In this document: piece after piece, positions 25,886 to 34,034 of the stretch
Layout of the letters: each line of letters begins with the position of its first letter
How positions within the stretch are numbered: position 1 is the stretch's first letter
NCBI GenBank assembly: GCA_902797435.1
Contig: CADBSV010000012.1
Coordinates: 1 to 34,046, forward strand
Source of the DNA: an uncultured Bacteroidia bacterium
Lineage (GTDB): Bacteria; Bacteroidota; Bacteroidia; Bacteroidales; UBA932
Direction: 5' to 3'
Length of the DNA stretch: 34,046 nt
Notes under the pieces: model-generated
Database searches by the model: none
The model's input: the letters and a program-made list of their open reading frames with translations, nothing else
What the model was told of the DNA's origin: nothing
Made by a program: the position numbers and the translations under genes

Positions 25886-26680
25886 ATGAAAGTCATTATC
25901 AGAAATGATGCACACGAAGCCTCCCTGTGGGTAGCTCATCGCATCGCAGATGCAATCAAGGCAAAGGCCGCAGTCAGCGACAAGCCTTTCGTACTCGGTC
26001 TCTGCACCGGGTCCACCCCTATTGAAACTTATGCAGAACTCATCCGCCTTGTCAAAGCCGGAGAGCTTTCCTTCAAGAACGTCGTTTCCTTCAACATGGA
26101 CGAATATGTCGGCCTCCCCGTAGAATATCCCGAGAGTTATCACTCGTTCATGTTCCGCTATCTTTTCGACCACATCGACGAGCCGAAGGAGAATATCCAT
26201 ATCCTCAACGGTCTTGCAGAAGATCTCGACGCCGAATGCGAAGCCTACGAAAAGGCCATCGTGAAGGCCGGCGGTTTCGACCTTTTCTTCGGAGGCATAG
26301 GTGAAGACGGGCACATCGCCTTCAACGAGCCCTTCAGCAGCCTTCAGAGCCGCACGCGCGTTGTCACCCTCACCGAGGACACCATCCGCGTGAACAGCCG
26401 TTTCTTCGATGACGACATTAACAAAGTGCCCAAGCAGGCCCTTTCGGTAGGCGTAGCCACTGTCCTCGGAGCAAAGGAAGTGATTGTCCTTGCCACAGGT
26501 CCGAAGAAAGCCCGCGCAATTCAGCAGAGCATCGAGGGCCCGATGTCTCACATGGTAACCGTGAGCGCCCTCCAGAACCATCCGGACGGCATAATAGTCG
26601 TGGATGACCCCGCCGCAGGCGAACTCAAGGTCAACAACTACCGTTACTTCAAAGCCGTCGAGGCCGCAGAGAACCGATAG
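25886..26680 (+). CDS. nagB: Glucosamine-6-phosphate deaminase
   Basis: A 264-residue NagB, which converts glucosamine-6-phosphate to fructose-6-phosphate and ammonia. Length and residues match the family: D72 in NMDEYVGLP, and D141, H143 and E148 in GIGEDGHIAFNEP. The phosphate-binding loop is LCTGSTP. The ATG at 25886 follows an AT-rich leader. It would feed amino sugars from peptidoglycan or host glycans into glycolysis. No nagA is present in the window. Confidence 0.96.
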   Translation: MKVIIRNDAHEASLWVAHRIADAIKAKAAVSDKPFVLGLCTGSTPIETYAELIRLVKAGELSFKNVVSFNMDEYVGLPVEYPESYHSFMFRYLFDHIDEPKENIHILNGLAEDLDAECEAYEKAIVKAGGFDLFFGGIGEDGHIAFNEPFSSLQSRTRVVTLTEDTIRVNSRFFDDDINKVPKQALSVGVATVLGAKEVIVLATGPKKARAIQQSIEGPMSHMVTVSALQNHPDGIIVVDDPAAGELKVNNYRYFKAVEAAENR

Positions 26681-26704
26681 GTCGCGTTTTCGCACCAAAA
26701 TGAA

Positions 26705-26734
26705 ACTAACCCCGGGTTTTCGCCCGGGGTTAGT
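26705..26734. terminator. Bidirectional terminator between nagB and ssb
   Basis: A perfect 12 bp stem ACTAACCCCGGG / CCCGGGGTTAGT (26705-26716 and 26723-26734) with loop TTTTCG. On the plus strand a T5 run lies at 26739-26743. On the minus strand the stem is followed by TTTCATTTTGG. It lies between two convergent genes, as expected for a shared terminator. Its flanks carry words repeated at 2724-2807. Confidence 0.88.
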
Positions 26735-26763
26735 CGCATTTTTGGCGTGTTTTGATACCGGCC

Positions 26764-27357
26764 CTAGAAAGGAAGATCGTCGCTTTCGGCGGGATTGTCC
26801 ACCACGGGGGCGGCGGGCTTGGGTTCGGCTGCCGGGGCGGCGGGTGCCGCTCCTGCTCCGGGCTGGGCCGCACCAGGATAGCTTCCCTGGGGAGCTCCGG
26901 CATAACCGCCCTGGCCGCCTGAGTAGCCGCCACGGCTGCTGCCACCCTGCTGTCCGCCGCCATAACCCTGGCCGGCAGGAGCGCCATAATCGCCGTCTTC
27001 GGGAGCGCCGTCGCGCTTGCCGAGAAGCTGAAGGTTATCGACTGTAATCTCGGTGGTGTACTTCTTTACACCGTCCTGACCTGTATAGGAGCGGGTGCGA
27101 AGGCGGCCTTCGATGTAGAGTTGGGTGCCCTTGCGGACGAACTTTTCGGCCACGTCGGCAGACTGCCTCCAGGCGACGATATTGTGCCATTCGGTGTTCT
27201 CGCGGAGCTCGCCGCTGCGGTCGCGGTAACGCTCGGAGGTGGCCAGGGTGAATGTTGCGACTTTAGTACCGGGACTTCCGGCACCGTTTCCATCAAGGTA
27301 ACGTACTTCGGGGTCTCTACCAACGTTACCGATCAGCATTACTTTGTTAAGACTCAT
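26764..27357 (-). CDS. ssb: Single-stranded DNA-binding protein
   Basis: A 197-residue SSB that coats single-stranded DNA in replication and repair. The OB-fold covers about 1-112 (NKVMLIGNVGRDPEVRYL, NTEWHNIVAW, EKFVRKGTQLYIEGRLRTRSY). A Gly/Gln/Ser/Ala/Pro-rich linker (about 120-187) ends in the acidic tip DDLPF that recruits partner proteins. The start is ATG at 27357; longer upstream starts would run through the promoter. The linker is longer than in E. coli SSB. Confidence 0.95.
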   Translation of the reverse strand: MSLNKVMLIGNVGRDPEVRYLDGNGAGSPGTKVATFTLATSERYRDRSGELRENTEWHNIVAWRQSADVAEKFVRKGTQLYIEGRLRTRSYTGQDGVKKYTTEITVDNLQLLGKRDGAPEDGDYGAPAGQGYGGGQQGGSSRGGYSGGQGGYAGAPQGSYPGAAQPGAGAAPAAPAAEPKPAAPVVDNPAESDDLPF

Positions 27358-27378
27358 AGCAGTAAATGTTTTGTATCG

Positions 27379-27407
27379 CAAATATATAAAATAATTGCAG
27401 AAACAAA
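27379..27407 (-). promoter_or_regulatory. Promoter of ssb
   Basis: On the minus strand TATATTTG (27379-27386) matches the -7 consensus, with TTTG (27404-27407) 17 nt upstream. A leader of about 20 nt would precede the ATG at 27357. Confidence 0.6.
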
Positions 27408-27521
27408 CCTCATGCGGCATTATTGGAAACCGTCTCCCTCTTTTGCAGCGCTTCCGGAGGAATATGCGGAAAATGCAGAAATTTCTTATCTTCGCAATTC
27501 GGAAACAAATTACCGACAGAT

Positions 27522-28964
27522 ATGGCAGAAAAGATCAAACAACTGATGAACGACTACCCGGCTGCAAGGTGGGCGGCGCTCATCCTAATCGCGCTGATGA
27601 TGTTCTTCGGCTACATGTTCGTGGACGTCATGAGTCCGCTGCAGAGCCTGGTTGAACAGCAGAGGGGCTGGACCCCGCACGTATTCGGCACCTATGCCGC
27701 CGCAGAGTATATCCTGAACGTGTGCGGTTTCCTCATTATCGCAGGCATCATCCTCGACAAGATGGGAATCCGTTTCACGGGTATCCTCGCTTCCAGCATG
27801 ATGTTCATAGGCGCATCTATCAAATATATAGGTATCTCCGACTGGTTCCAGACAACCGCTTTCAACGAGTGGCTGGGCAGCTGGTGGACGGCCCTTCCCG
27901 GCAGCGCGAAGATGGCGAGCCTCGGCTTCATGATTTTCGGCTGCGGCTGCGAGATGGCCGGAACAACCGTATCGAAGAGTATAGCCAAATGGTTCAAGGG
28001 CAAGGAAATGGCCCTTGCCATGGGAATTGAGATGGCAATAGCCCGCGTGGGGGTATTCGCAATATTCAGCATCAGCCCCGCCATCGCGGCAAAGTTCGGA
28101 ACCGTGGCGGCTCCGGTCGGGTTCTGCACGGTGCTCCTTCTTATCGGCGTGCTCAACTTCGTCGTGTTCAGCATCATGGATTCCAAGTTCGACAGGCAGC
28201 TCATCGACGCCGGAAAGCTTAAAGCCAAGGAAGAACGCAGCGCAGAGGACGAGTTCCATCTGAGCGATCTCGGGAAAGTGTTCGGCTCCAGGAGCTTCTG
28301 GACAGTGGCCATTCTGTGCGTTCTCTACTACAGCGCAATATTCCCGTTCCAGAGATATGGAGCCAATATGCTGCAGTGCAATATAGGCGACCTCTCACCC
28401 CAGCAGGCAGCCAACATTTTCCGCTGGTTCCCGATAGGTGCAGCCATCATCACTCCTTTCCTCGGAGCTTTCCTCGACCACAAGGGCAAGGGGGCCACGA
28501 TGCTTATCTGGGGGGCAGTCCTGCTCATAGCCTGCCATCTGGTATTCGCATTCGTGCTTCCTGCAACTCACAGCAAGGTGCTCGCTTACGGGACTATCGT
28601 CCTTCTGGGCATCAGCTTCGCTCTCGTTCCGGCGGCTCTCTGGCCCTCTGTTCCTAAAATCATCGAAGAAAAGATTCTCGGCTCGGCTTACAATCTTATC
28701 TTCTGGGTTCAGAATATAGGCCTGTGCTTCGTGCCGCTCCTTATCGGCAGCGTGCTGGAATCCTCCAATGCAAACAATCCTGCGGTAGCCGCAGCCAAAC
28801 TCAGCGGAAGCGAATTCATTCCTTACAACTATACCGTACCCTTAGTGATCTTCGCATGTTTCGGCGTGGCGGCGCTGCTTGTCGCCATCTATCTCAAGGC
28901 CCTCGACTCAAAGAAGCATCTCGGTCTTGAAGAGCCTAACATAACGAAGGAAGGCGCGGAGTAA
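27522..28964 (+). CDS. MFS transporter, first of a tandem pair
   Basis: A 480-residue major facilitator superfamily protein with about 12 predicted membrane helices. A central charged loop lies at about 228-247. The signature loop SIAKWFKGKEMALAMGIEMAIARVG falls at about 157-181, and a C-terminal block contains VPAALWPSVPKIIEEK. From memory, the WFKGKE...AR(I/V)G loop resembles the MFSD1 group, known in animals for dipeptide export from lysosomes. The substrate here is unknown. I start at ATG 27522 (MAEKIKQ). A weak -7-like TATCTTCG lies at 27487-27494. The second MFS gene follows after 7 bp. Confidence 0.85.
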   Translation: MAEKIKQLMNDYPAARWAALILIALMMFFGYMFVDVMSPLQSLVEQQRGWTPHVFGTYAAAEYILNVCGFLIIAGIILDKMGIRFTGILASSMMFIGASIKYIGISDWFQTTAFNEWLGSWWTALPGSAKMASLGFMIFGCGCEMAGTTVSKSIAKWFKGKEMALAMGIEMAIARVGVFAIFSISPAIAAKFGTVAAPVGFCTVLLLIGVLNFVVFSIMDSKFDRQLIDAGKLKAKEERSAEDEFHLSDLGKVFGSRSFWTVAILCVLYYSAIFPFQRYGANMLQCNIGDLSPQQAANIFRWFPIGAAIITPFLGAFLDHKGKGATMLIWGAVLLIACHLVFAFVLPATHSKVLAYGTIVLLGISFALVPAALWPSVPKIIEEKILGSAYNLIFWVQNIGLCFVPLLIGSVLESSNANNPAVAAAKLSGSEFIPYNYTVPLVIFACFGVAALLVAIYLKALDSKKHLGLEEPNITKEGAE

Positions 28965-28971
28965 AGCTTTT

Positions 28972-30342
28972 ATGTCAGGAAAACTAAAGATTACAGGCAG
29001 CGCCGCGGCATGGATTGCCCTGGCGCTGCTCGTTGTTCCGATGTTCGGGTCGTACTTCTTCGACGACATGTTCAGTACGGTCTCGTTCATATTCAACGAC
29101 CCCTCTGCGCTGCAGCTCGGTTGGGGACAGGAGCAATACGGACAGTACACGTCCGGATATTCTATACTCTGCATTTTCGGAGGGCTGGTGCTCTGCGGGA
29201 TGCTGCTCGACAAATGGGGCGTACGCATCACCGGTTCCATATTCGTCGGACTAATGGTGGCCGGAGCGGCCATGATAACCTGGGCGGTAAGTTCCGCCCT
29301 TCCGGCTTCGCAGTCGCTCACGGTAGCCTGGGTGGGATGCATGATTTTCGGGCTGGGTTCGGAGATAGCCGGAGTAGCGGTTACGCGGAGCATAGCCAAG
29401 TGGTTCAAAGGGCGGGGCATGGCCTTCGCCATGGGACTGCAGCTGGCAATCGCCCGCCTCGGCACCGCAACGGCCTTTCTGCTTTCGCCGGTGCTCATTC
29501 AGCAGAAGGACTTCTATACTCTGGCCGAAACCGCACGTCCGGCGCTATTCGGCATGATGCTGCTCCTCGTGGGCGCCATCTTCTGGGCAGTTTTCGTGGC
29601 TATGGACGCACGCTTCGACAGAGCCCTGCGCGCCATGCCCCGCGAGGACAGTTCCTCTGCGGCCGGGGCGGACCGGACGTCGTCTTCCGAAAGCGAGCAG
29701 TTCCGTTTCAAGGACTTGCTCAAGGTACTGAGCAACCCTGAATGGTGGCTGCTGGCGCTGCTGTGCGTGTTCTTCTATAGCAGTATTGTCGCCTTCAAGA
29801 AATTCACCGGAGCCATTCTGGTCCCGCGCTTCGGTGTTTCGGCGGGAGTAGCAGGCCTCATGGCAACAATCCTCCCCTTCTCTACCGTGGTATTCGCCCC
29901 GCTCTTCGGACTCATGGTGGACCGCCGCGGGAATGGCACCCGCTGGATGGTGTTCGGCGCCGTGCTGGCACTTGCCGCGCATCTTATTCTGTCCTTCGCT
30001 CCTTCGGGCAATGCCTTCTGGGGGTACGCGGCGATGGTTCTGCTCGGATTCAGTTACTCGCTGGTTCCTGCGGCCCTGTGGCCCAGCGTTCCCAAGGTAA
30101 TCCCCGACCGCATGCTGGGCACCGCCTTTGCGCTCATCTACTGGGTTCAGAACCTGGGCCTGTGGGGATTCAAGCGTTTGGCCGGAAGGATCCTGGAATC
30201 GGCCTCCACCGGCAGTTCTCCTATTCTTAATGTCGAGCTGATGTTCCTTGGTGTATGTGTCGCAGCGCTCGTGCTGGCGGTTCTCTTTGCCGTTTCTTCC
30301 CGCCGTCACCCGGAACTCGCCCTGGACAAGGCGAACAAATAG
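28972..30342 (+). CDS. MFS transporter, second of a tandem pair
   Basis: A 456-residue membrane protein, about 12 helices, clearly paralogous to the upstream transporter. Shared blocks are SIAKWFKGRGMAFAMG followed by IARLG, DRRGNG versus DHKGKG, and VPAALWPSVPKVIPDRMLG followed by YWVQNLGL. A Ser/Ala/Glu-rich cytoplasmic loop lies between the two halves (about 222-242). The seven-base gap to the first gene implies co-expression. The two may form a hetero-oligomer or handle related substrates. Substrate unknown. Confidence 0.85.
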   Translation: MSGKLKITGSAAAWIALALLVVPMFGSYFFDDMFSTVSFIFNDPSALQLGWGQEQYGQYTSGYSILCIFGGLVLCGMLLDKWGVRITGSIFVGLMVAGAAMITWAVSSALPASQSLTVAWVGCMIFGLGSEIAGVAVTRSIAKWFKGRGMAFAMGLQLAIARLGTATAFLLSPVLIQQKDFYTLAETARPALFGMMLLLVGAIFWAVFVAMDARFDRALRAMPREDSSSAAGADRTSSSESEQFRFKDLLKVLSNPEWWLLALLCVFFYSSIVAFKKFTGAILVPRFGVSAGVAGLMATILPFSTVVFAPLFGLMVDRRGNGTRWMVFGAVLALAAHLILSFAPSGNAFWGYAAMVLLGFSYSLVPAALWPSVPKVIPDRMLGTAFALIYWVQNLGLWGFKRLAGRILESASTGSSPILNVELMFLGVCVAALVLAVLFAVSSRRHPELALDKANK

Positions 30343-30348
30343 CTGCAG

Positions 30349-30392
30349 ACCTGTCGGCCTGCAGACCGACAGGTGCCGGGAAATGTTTTTTT
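30349..30392 (+). terminator. Probable terminator after the MFS pair
   Basis: ACCTGTCGG (30349-30357) pairs perfectly with CCGACAGGT (30366-30374) around an eight-base loop. A T7 run follows at 30386-30392 but is separated from the stem by 11 bases, which is looser than a canonical terminator. CTGCAGACC also occurs as a direct repeat at 30343 and 30359. Confidence 0.55.
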
Positions 30393-30394
30393 GC

Positions 30395-30402
30395 TATCTT
30401 TG
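30395..30402 (+). promoter_or_regulatory. -7 box for dxs
   Basis: TATCTTTG matches TAnnTTTG and ends six bases before the ATG at 30409. No good TTTG is seen at the -33 position. Confidence 0.6.
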
Positions 30403-30408
30403 TACGAT

Positions 30409-32280
30409 ATGTACGAACTTCTGGACCGTATAAACTCCCCGAAAGACCTCAAGAAACTGAGCATTAAGGAACTCAGGCAGCTCTGCGCGGAGCTCCGGCA
30501 GTATATGGTGGAATGCTGTGCCGTGACCCCGGGGCATCTCGGGGCCAGTCTGGGCGCAGTGGAACTGATCGTGGGATACCACTACGTGTTCGATGCCACG
30601 CAAGACAAAATCGTCTTCGACGTCGGGCATCAGGCATACGCCCATAAGATACTCACGGGCCGGCGGGAAGCATTCAGGACGCTGCGCACCGAAGGTGGCA
30701 TAAGCGGTTTCCCCCGCAGGGATGAAAGTCCATACGACGCTTTCGGAGCAGGGCACGCATCCACCTCCATTTCCGCGGCCCTCGGCTTTGCGGAAGCGGC
30801 CCGCCTGCAGGGAAGGAAGGAAAAGGTGACCGCCCTTATCGGCGACGGAGCCCTCACCGGAGGCCTCGCCTTCGAGGGTCTAAACAACGCCGCCGCAAGC
30901 AAGGCCGACATTCTCATCATCCTAAACGACAACGGCATCTCCATCGAGCACGACCACGGAGCCCTGCACGGAAGCCTCCTGAAGCTCACGACTTCGCTAA
31001 AATACAACAGCTTGAAGAACCGTATCTGGAACATGTTGGGCACCGGAAGCACAAGGAGCATGGTGCAGAGATGGATACGTTCCTTCAAGAGTTTCCTGGT
31101 AAGAAACAGCGGCGGCGACATTTTCGAGGCCCTCGGCCTTAGATACTTCGGCCCCATAAACGGGAATGACATCGCTCAGGTGGTGGAGGCCATGCGGAGA
31201 CTTAGTTCCCTCGACGGCCCGAGAATCCTCCACTGCAAGACAATAAAGGGGAAGGGATACGCCCCGGCGGAAGCAGACCCCGTGGCATGGCACGCCCCGG
31301 GTAGGTTCAACCCCGAAACCGGAGAGAGGCTCAAGTCCAGGGAACAGGCAGACCGCTACCAGGACGTTTTCGGATCCGTACTCTGCGAACTCGCGGCGGC
31401 CGATCCGAAAGTTGTGGGAATCACCCCGGCCATGTCGGCAGGCAGCGGAATGACCGTCTTTGCCGAGAAGTTCCCCGACCGGTTCTTCGACGTGGGCATA
31501 GAAGAAGAGCATGCGGTAACCTTCGCCGCAGGCCTGGCTGCCGGAGGCATGAAACCCTTCTGCGCCATTTATTCTTCTTTCTCCCAGAGGGCTTACGACC
31601 AGATTATCCACGACTGCGCCATGCAGCATCTGCCGGTAGTGTTCTGTTTCGACAGGGCCGGCCTTGTGGGCGAAGACGGCGCCACCCACCAGGGTGCCTT
31701 CGACCTTGCCGCTTACAGATCCGTGCCGGGCATCACCATCAGCGCTCCACGCGACGAAGCCCAGCTGCGCGACCTTATGTACACCGCACTTGCCAGTGAG
31801 GACGGGCCGTTCATCATCCGCTATCCCAGGGGATGCGGAGAAGGTGTCAGTTGGAGGGACACAGCCGCGAAGAAGCTGCCTGTCGGAAAAGCCGAAACGC
31901 TCATGGAAGGCTCCGATATAGCGATTGTGGCCATCGGCCCATGTGTAGGAAGGGCCCTGGAGGCCGCCCGACGGTTCCCCGGCAAGGTAGGCGTATATGA
32001 TTTCCGTTTCCTCAAGCCCCTCGATGAAGAGCTTCTCGGGAGCATCGCGCGTACGCACGCAAATATAATTACTATGGAGGACGGCGCACTGAAGGGAGGG
32101 CTTTACGGAGCGGTGTGCGAATATGTCGCAGGGGGAGGCTTCAAGGCGCAGGTAAAGGGTCTTGGCATCCCCGACATGTTCATCAGGCACGCCAGCCAGG
32201 CAGCCCAACGGAAAGAGTGCGGTCTCGACACTGAAGAAGTAGAAAAAATTTTGCAAGATTGTTTGCGGATTTGCAAATAA
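30409..32280 (+). CDS. dxs: 1-deoxy-D-xylulose-5-phosphate synthase
   Basis: A 623-residue thiamine-diphosphate enzyme that condenses pyruvate and glyceraldehyde-3-phosphate in the MEP isoprenoid pathway. H43 lies in TPGHLGASLG. The ThDP/Mg motif GDGALTGG (145-152) runs on to LNDN. The catalytic glutamate is in GIEEEHAVTFAAG, and the transketolase pyrimidine-binding and C-terminal domains are complete. The start is ATG at 30409 (MYELLDRINSP), just after a -7 box. Length is normal. The last codons overlap the -33 element of the tRNA-tuf promoter. Confidence 0.95.
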   Translation: MYELLDRINSPKDLKKLSIKELRQLCAELRQYMVECCAVTPGHLGASLGAVELIVGYHYVFDATQDKIVFDVGHQAYAHKILTGRREAFRTLRTEGGISGFPRRDESPYDAFGAGHASTSISAALGFAEAARLQGRKEKVTALIGDGALTGGLAFEGLNNAAASKADILIILNDNGISIEHDHGALHGSLLKLTTSLKYNSLKNRIWNMLGTGSTRSMVQRWIRSFKSFLVRNSGGDIFEALGLRYFGPINGNDIAQVVEAMRRLSSLDGPRILHCKTIKGKGYAPAEADPVAWHAPGRFNPETGERLKSREQADRYQDVFGSVLCELAAADPKVVGITPAMSAGSGMTVFAEKFPDRFFDVGIEEEHAVTFAAGLAAGGMKPFCAIYSSFSQRAYDQIIHDCAMQHLPVVFCFDRAGLVGEDGATHQGAFDLAAYRSVPGITISAPRDEAQLRDLMYTALASEDGPFIIRYPRGCGEGVSWRDTAAKKLPVGKAETLMEGSDIAIVAIGPCVGRALEAARRFPGKVGVYDFRFLKPLDEELLGSIARTHANIITMEDGALKGGLYGAVCEYVAGGGFKAQVKGLGIPDMFIRHASQAAQRKECGLDTEEVEKILQDCLRICK

Positions 32281-32292
32281 TGTCTATCTTTG
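32262..32292 (+). promoter_or_regulatory. Promoter of the tRNA-tuf operon
   Basis: TTTG (32262-32265), exactly 19 nt, then TATCTTTG (32285-32292): a full consensus match. The -33 element lies inside the last codons of dxs. Confidence 0.85.
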
Positions 32293-32296
32293 CAGT

Positions 32297-32312
32297 CCCT
32301 TTGTGTAAAGGG
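32297..32312 (+). other. Leader hairpin of the tRNA-tuf transcript
   Basis: CCCTTT (32297-32302) and AAAGGG (32307-32312) form a perfect six-base stem with loop GTGT, starting about four bases after the -7 box. The transcript would therefore begin with or near this hairpin. It could protect the 5' end or guide leader processing. Confidence 0.5.
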
Positions 32313-32325
32313 CATTGACATACTT

Positions 32326-32399
32326 GCCGATATAGCTCAGTTGGCCAGAGCACGTGATTTGTAATCTCGGGGTCGAGGGTTCGAATCCCCCTATCGGCT
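32326..32399 (+). tRNA. tRNA-Thr (anticodon TGT)
   Basis: Acceptor GCCGATA pairs with TATCGGC (32392-32398), discriminator T. The D arm is GCTC...GAGC, and the anticodon loop TTTGTAA has TGT at 32360-32362. The T arm is GAGGG-TTCGAAT-CCCCC with one weak pair. The anticodon stem has a central T-T mismatch. No CCA is encoded. Confidence 0.95.
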
Positions 32400-32433
32400 C
32401 TCCTCTGTGCCAGGAGTTATAAAGGCACAACAG

Positions 32434-32516
32434 GGGCAAGTGCCAGAGTGGACAATTGGAGCAGACTGTAAATCTGCCGGCTATCGCCTACGGTGGTTCG
32501 AATCCATCCTTGCCCA
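32434..32516 (+). tRNA. tRNA-Tyr (anticodon GTA)
   Basis: Acceptor GGGCAAG pairs with CTTGCCC (32509-32515), discriminator A. The anticodon stem GCAGA/TCTGC encloses loop CTGTAAA with GTA at 32468-32470. A long variable arm, typical of class II tRNA-Tyr, is present. No CCA is encoded. Confidence 0.95.
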
Positions 32517-32520
32517 CAAT

Positions 32521-32593
32521 GCGGAAGTAGCTCAGTTGGTAGAGCATCAGCCTTCCAAGCTGAGGGTCGCGAGTTCGAATCTCGTTTTCCGCT
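32521..32593 (+). tRNA. tRNA-Gly (anticodon TCC)
   Basis: Acceptor GCGGAAG pairs with TTTCCGC (32586-32592, one G-T pair), discriminator T. The anticodon stem TCAGC/GCTGA encloses loop CTTCCAA with TCC at 32554-32556. It starts five bases after tRNA-Tyr. No CCA is encoded. Confidence 0.95.
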
Positions 32594-32604
32594 CGAAATT
32601 AAAA

Positions 32605-32676
<72 letters not shown>

Positions 32677-32711
32677 CTATTTTTTTGTAATACTTTTACA
32701 ATCATAATATT

Positions 32712-33908
32712 ATGGCAAAAGAAACATTCGTAAGAACCAAGCCGCATGTCAACATTGGTACAATTGGCCACGTTGACCACGGTAAGACCACCCTCACTGC
32801 CGCCATCACCAAGGTGCTCGCAGAGAGGATCCCCGGTATGGAAGGCCACGTCAGGTCCTTCGACCAGATCGACAACGCTCCCGAAGAGAAGGCACGCGGT
32901 ATAACCATCAACTCCACTCACGTTGAGTACGAGACTGAGAAGCGCCACTACGCACACGTTGACTGCCCGGGTCACGCCGACTATGTTAAGAACATGGTTA
33001 CCGGTGCTGCCCAGATGGACGGTGCTATCCTCGTGGTAGCCGCCACCGACGGCCCGATGCCCCAGACCAACGAGCACGTTCTTCTCGCCCGCCAGGTTAA
33101 CGTTCCGAAGATCGTTGTTTTCCTGAACAAGGTTGACCTCGTTGACGATGCCGAAATGCTTGACCTCGTCGAGATGGAGGTACGCGACCTTCTCAGCAAG
33201 TACAACTTCGACGGCGACAACGCTCCCGTTATCCGTGGTTCCGCACTCGGCGCCCTCAATGGCGAGAAAGTGTGGGAAGACAAGGTCATGGAGCTCATGG
33301 ACGCTGTTGACGAATACATTCCCATCCCGGTTCGTGAGAACGAGAAGCCTTTCCTCATGCCTATCGAGGACATCTTCTCCATCACCGGTCGTGGAACCGT
33401 CGTTACCGGCCGTATCGAGACTGGTACCATCCACGTGAACGACCCCGCTGAAATCGTTGGTTTCAGCGACAAGCCGAAGAGCACCGTCGTCACCGGCGTC
33501 GAGATGTTCCGCAAGCTCCTCCCCCAGGGCGAGGCAGGCGACAACGTAGGTCTCCTTCTCCGTGGTATCGACAAGAAGGAAGTCAAGCGCGGCGAGGTTA
33601 TTGCGAAGCCCGGCTCCATCAAGCCTCATTCCCACTTCCTCGGACAGATCTATGTCCTTAAGAAGGAAGAAGGCGGACGCCACACTCCGTTCCACAACAA
33701 GTATCGTCCCCAGTTCTTCATCCGCACCCTCGACGTTACCGGTGAGATCACTCTCCCCGAAGGCGTAGAGATGGTGATGCCCGGTGACAACGTTGAAATC
33801 AACGTCACCCTCATCAGCGCGGTTGCTCTGAACGAAGGCGTGCGCTTCGCTATCCGCGAAGGCGGACGTACCGTGGGCGCCGGCCAGGTTATCAAGGTTC
33901 TTGACTAA
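32712..33908 (+). CDS. tuf: Elongation factor Tu
   Basis: A 398-residue EF-Tu, which delivers aminoacyl-tRNA to the ribosome. G1 is GHVDHGKT, switch I contains [10 protein letters not shown]3 is DCPGH, and G4 is NKVD, followed by SALGAL. Domains II and III are complete ([34 protein letters not shown]). The AT-rich region before the ATG has no Shine-Dalgarno. Codon usage is visibly more selective than in neighbours, as expected for a very highly expressed gene. It shares a transcript with the four upstream tRNAs. Confidence 0.98.
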   Translation: MAKETFVRTKPHVNIGTIGHVDHGKTTLTAAITKVLAERIPGMEGHVRSFDQIDNAPEEKARGITINSTHVEYETEKRHYAHVDCPGHADYVKNMVTGAAQMDGAILVVAATDGPMPQTNEHVLLARQVNVPKIVVFLNKVDLVDDAEMLDLVEMEVRDLLSKYNFDGDNAPVIRGSALGALNGEKVWEDKVMELMDAVDEYIPIPVRENEKPFLMPIEDIFSITGRGTVVTGRIETGTIHVNDPAEIVGFSDKPKSTVVTGVEMFRKLLPQGEAGDNVGLLLRGIDKKEVKRGEVIAKPGSIKPHSHFLGQIYVLKKEEGGRHTPFHNKYRPQFFIRTLDVTGEITLPEGVEMVMPGDNVEINVTLISAVALNEGVRFAIREGGRTVGAGQVIKVLD

Positions 33909-33922
33909 TCCGGCAAAAACAC

Positions 33923-33957
33923 AAAGCGGGAACCTCGCCTAGGGAGGGACCCGCTTT
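33923..33957 (+). terminator. Hairpin between tuf and tRNA-Trp
   Basis: AAAGCGGG (33923-33930) pairs perfectly with CCCGCTTT (33950-33957). The 19-base interior can pair further (CCTC with GAGG). Only CTTT-CAT follows, so it may be a partial terminator or an RNA-processing hairpin ahead of the tRNA four bases later. Confidence 0.55.
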
Positions 33958-33960
33958 CAT

Positions 33961-34034
33961 AGGGGAATAGAACAAGGGTAGTTCAGCGGTCTCCAAAACC
34001 GTAGATGTGGGTTCGAATCCTGCTTCCCCTGCCA
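33961..34034 (+). tRNA. tRNA-Trp (anticodon CCA)
   Basis: Acceptor AGGGGAA pairs with TTCCCCT (34024-34030), discriminator G. The D arm is GAAC...GTTC, and the anticodon stem GCGGT/ACCGT encloses loop CTCCAAA with CCA at 33993-33995. A genomic CCA follows at 34032-34034, unlike the other four tRNAs here. In many bacteria secE and nusG follow; the window ends before that can be checked. Confidence 0.93.

Noticed and set aside
27464-27655. Short frame preceded by GGAGG with good Shine-Dalgarno spacing, overlapping the start of the first MFS gene
   Set aside because: Out of frame with the transporter, runs mostly within its coding region, and this organism shows little use of Shine-Dalgarno sites. 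Its product has no recognisable features.
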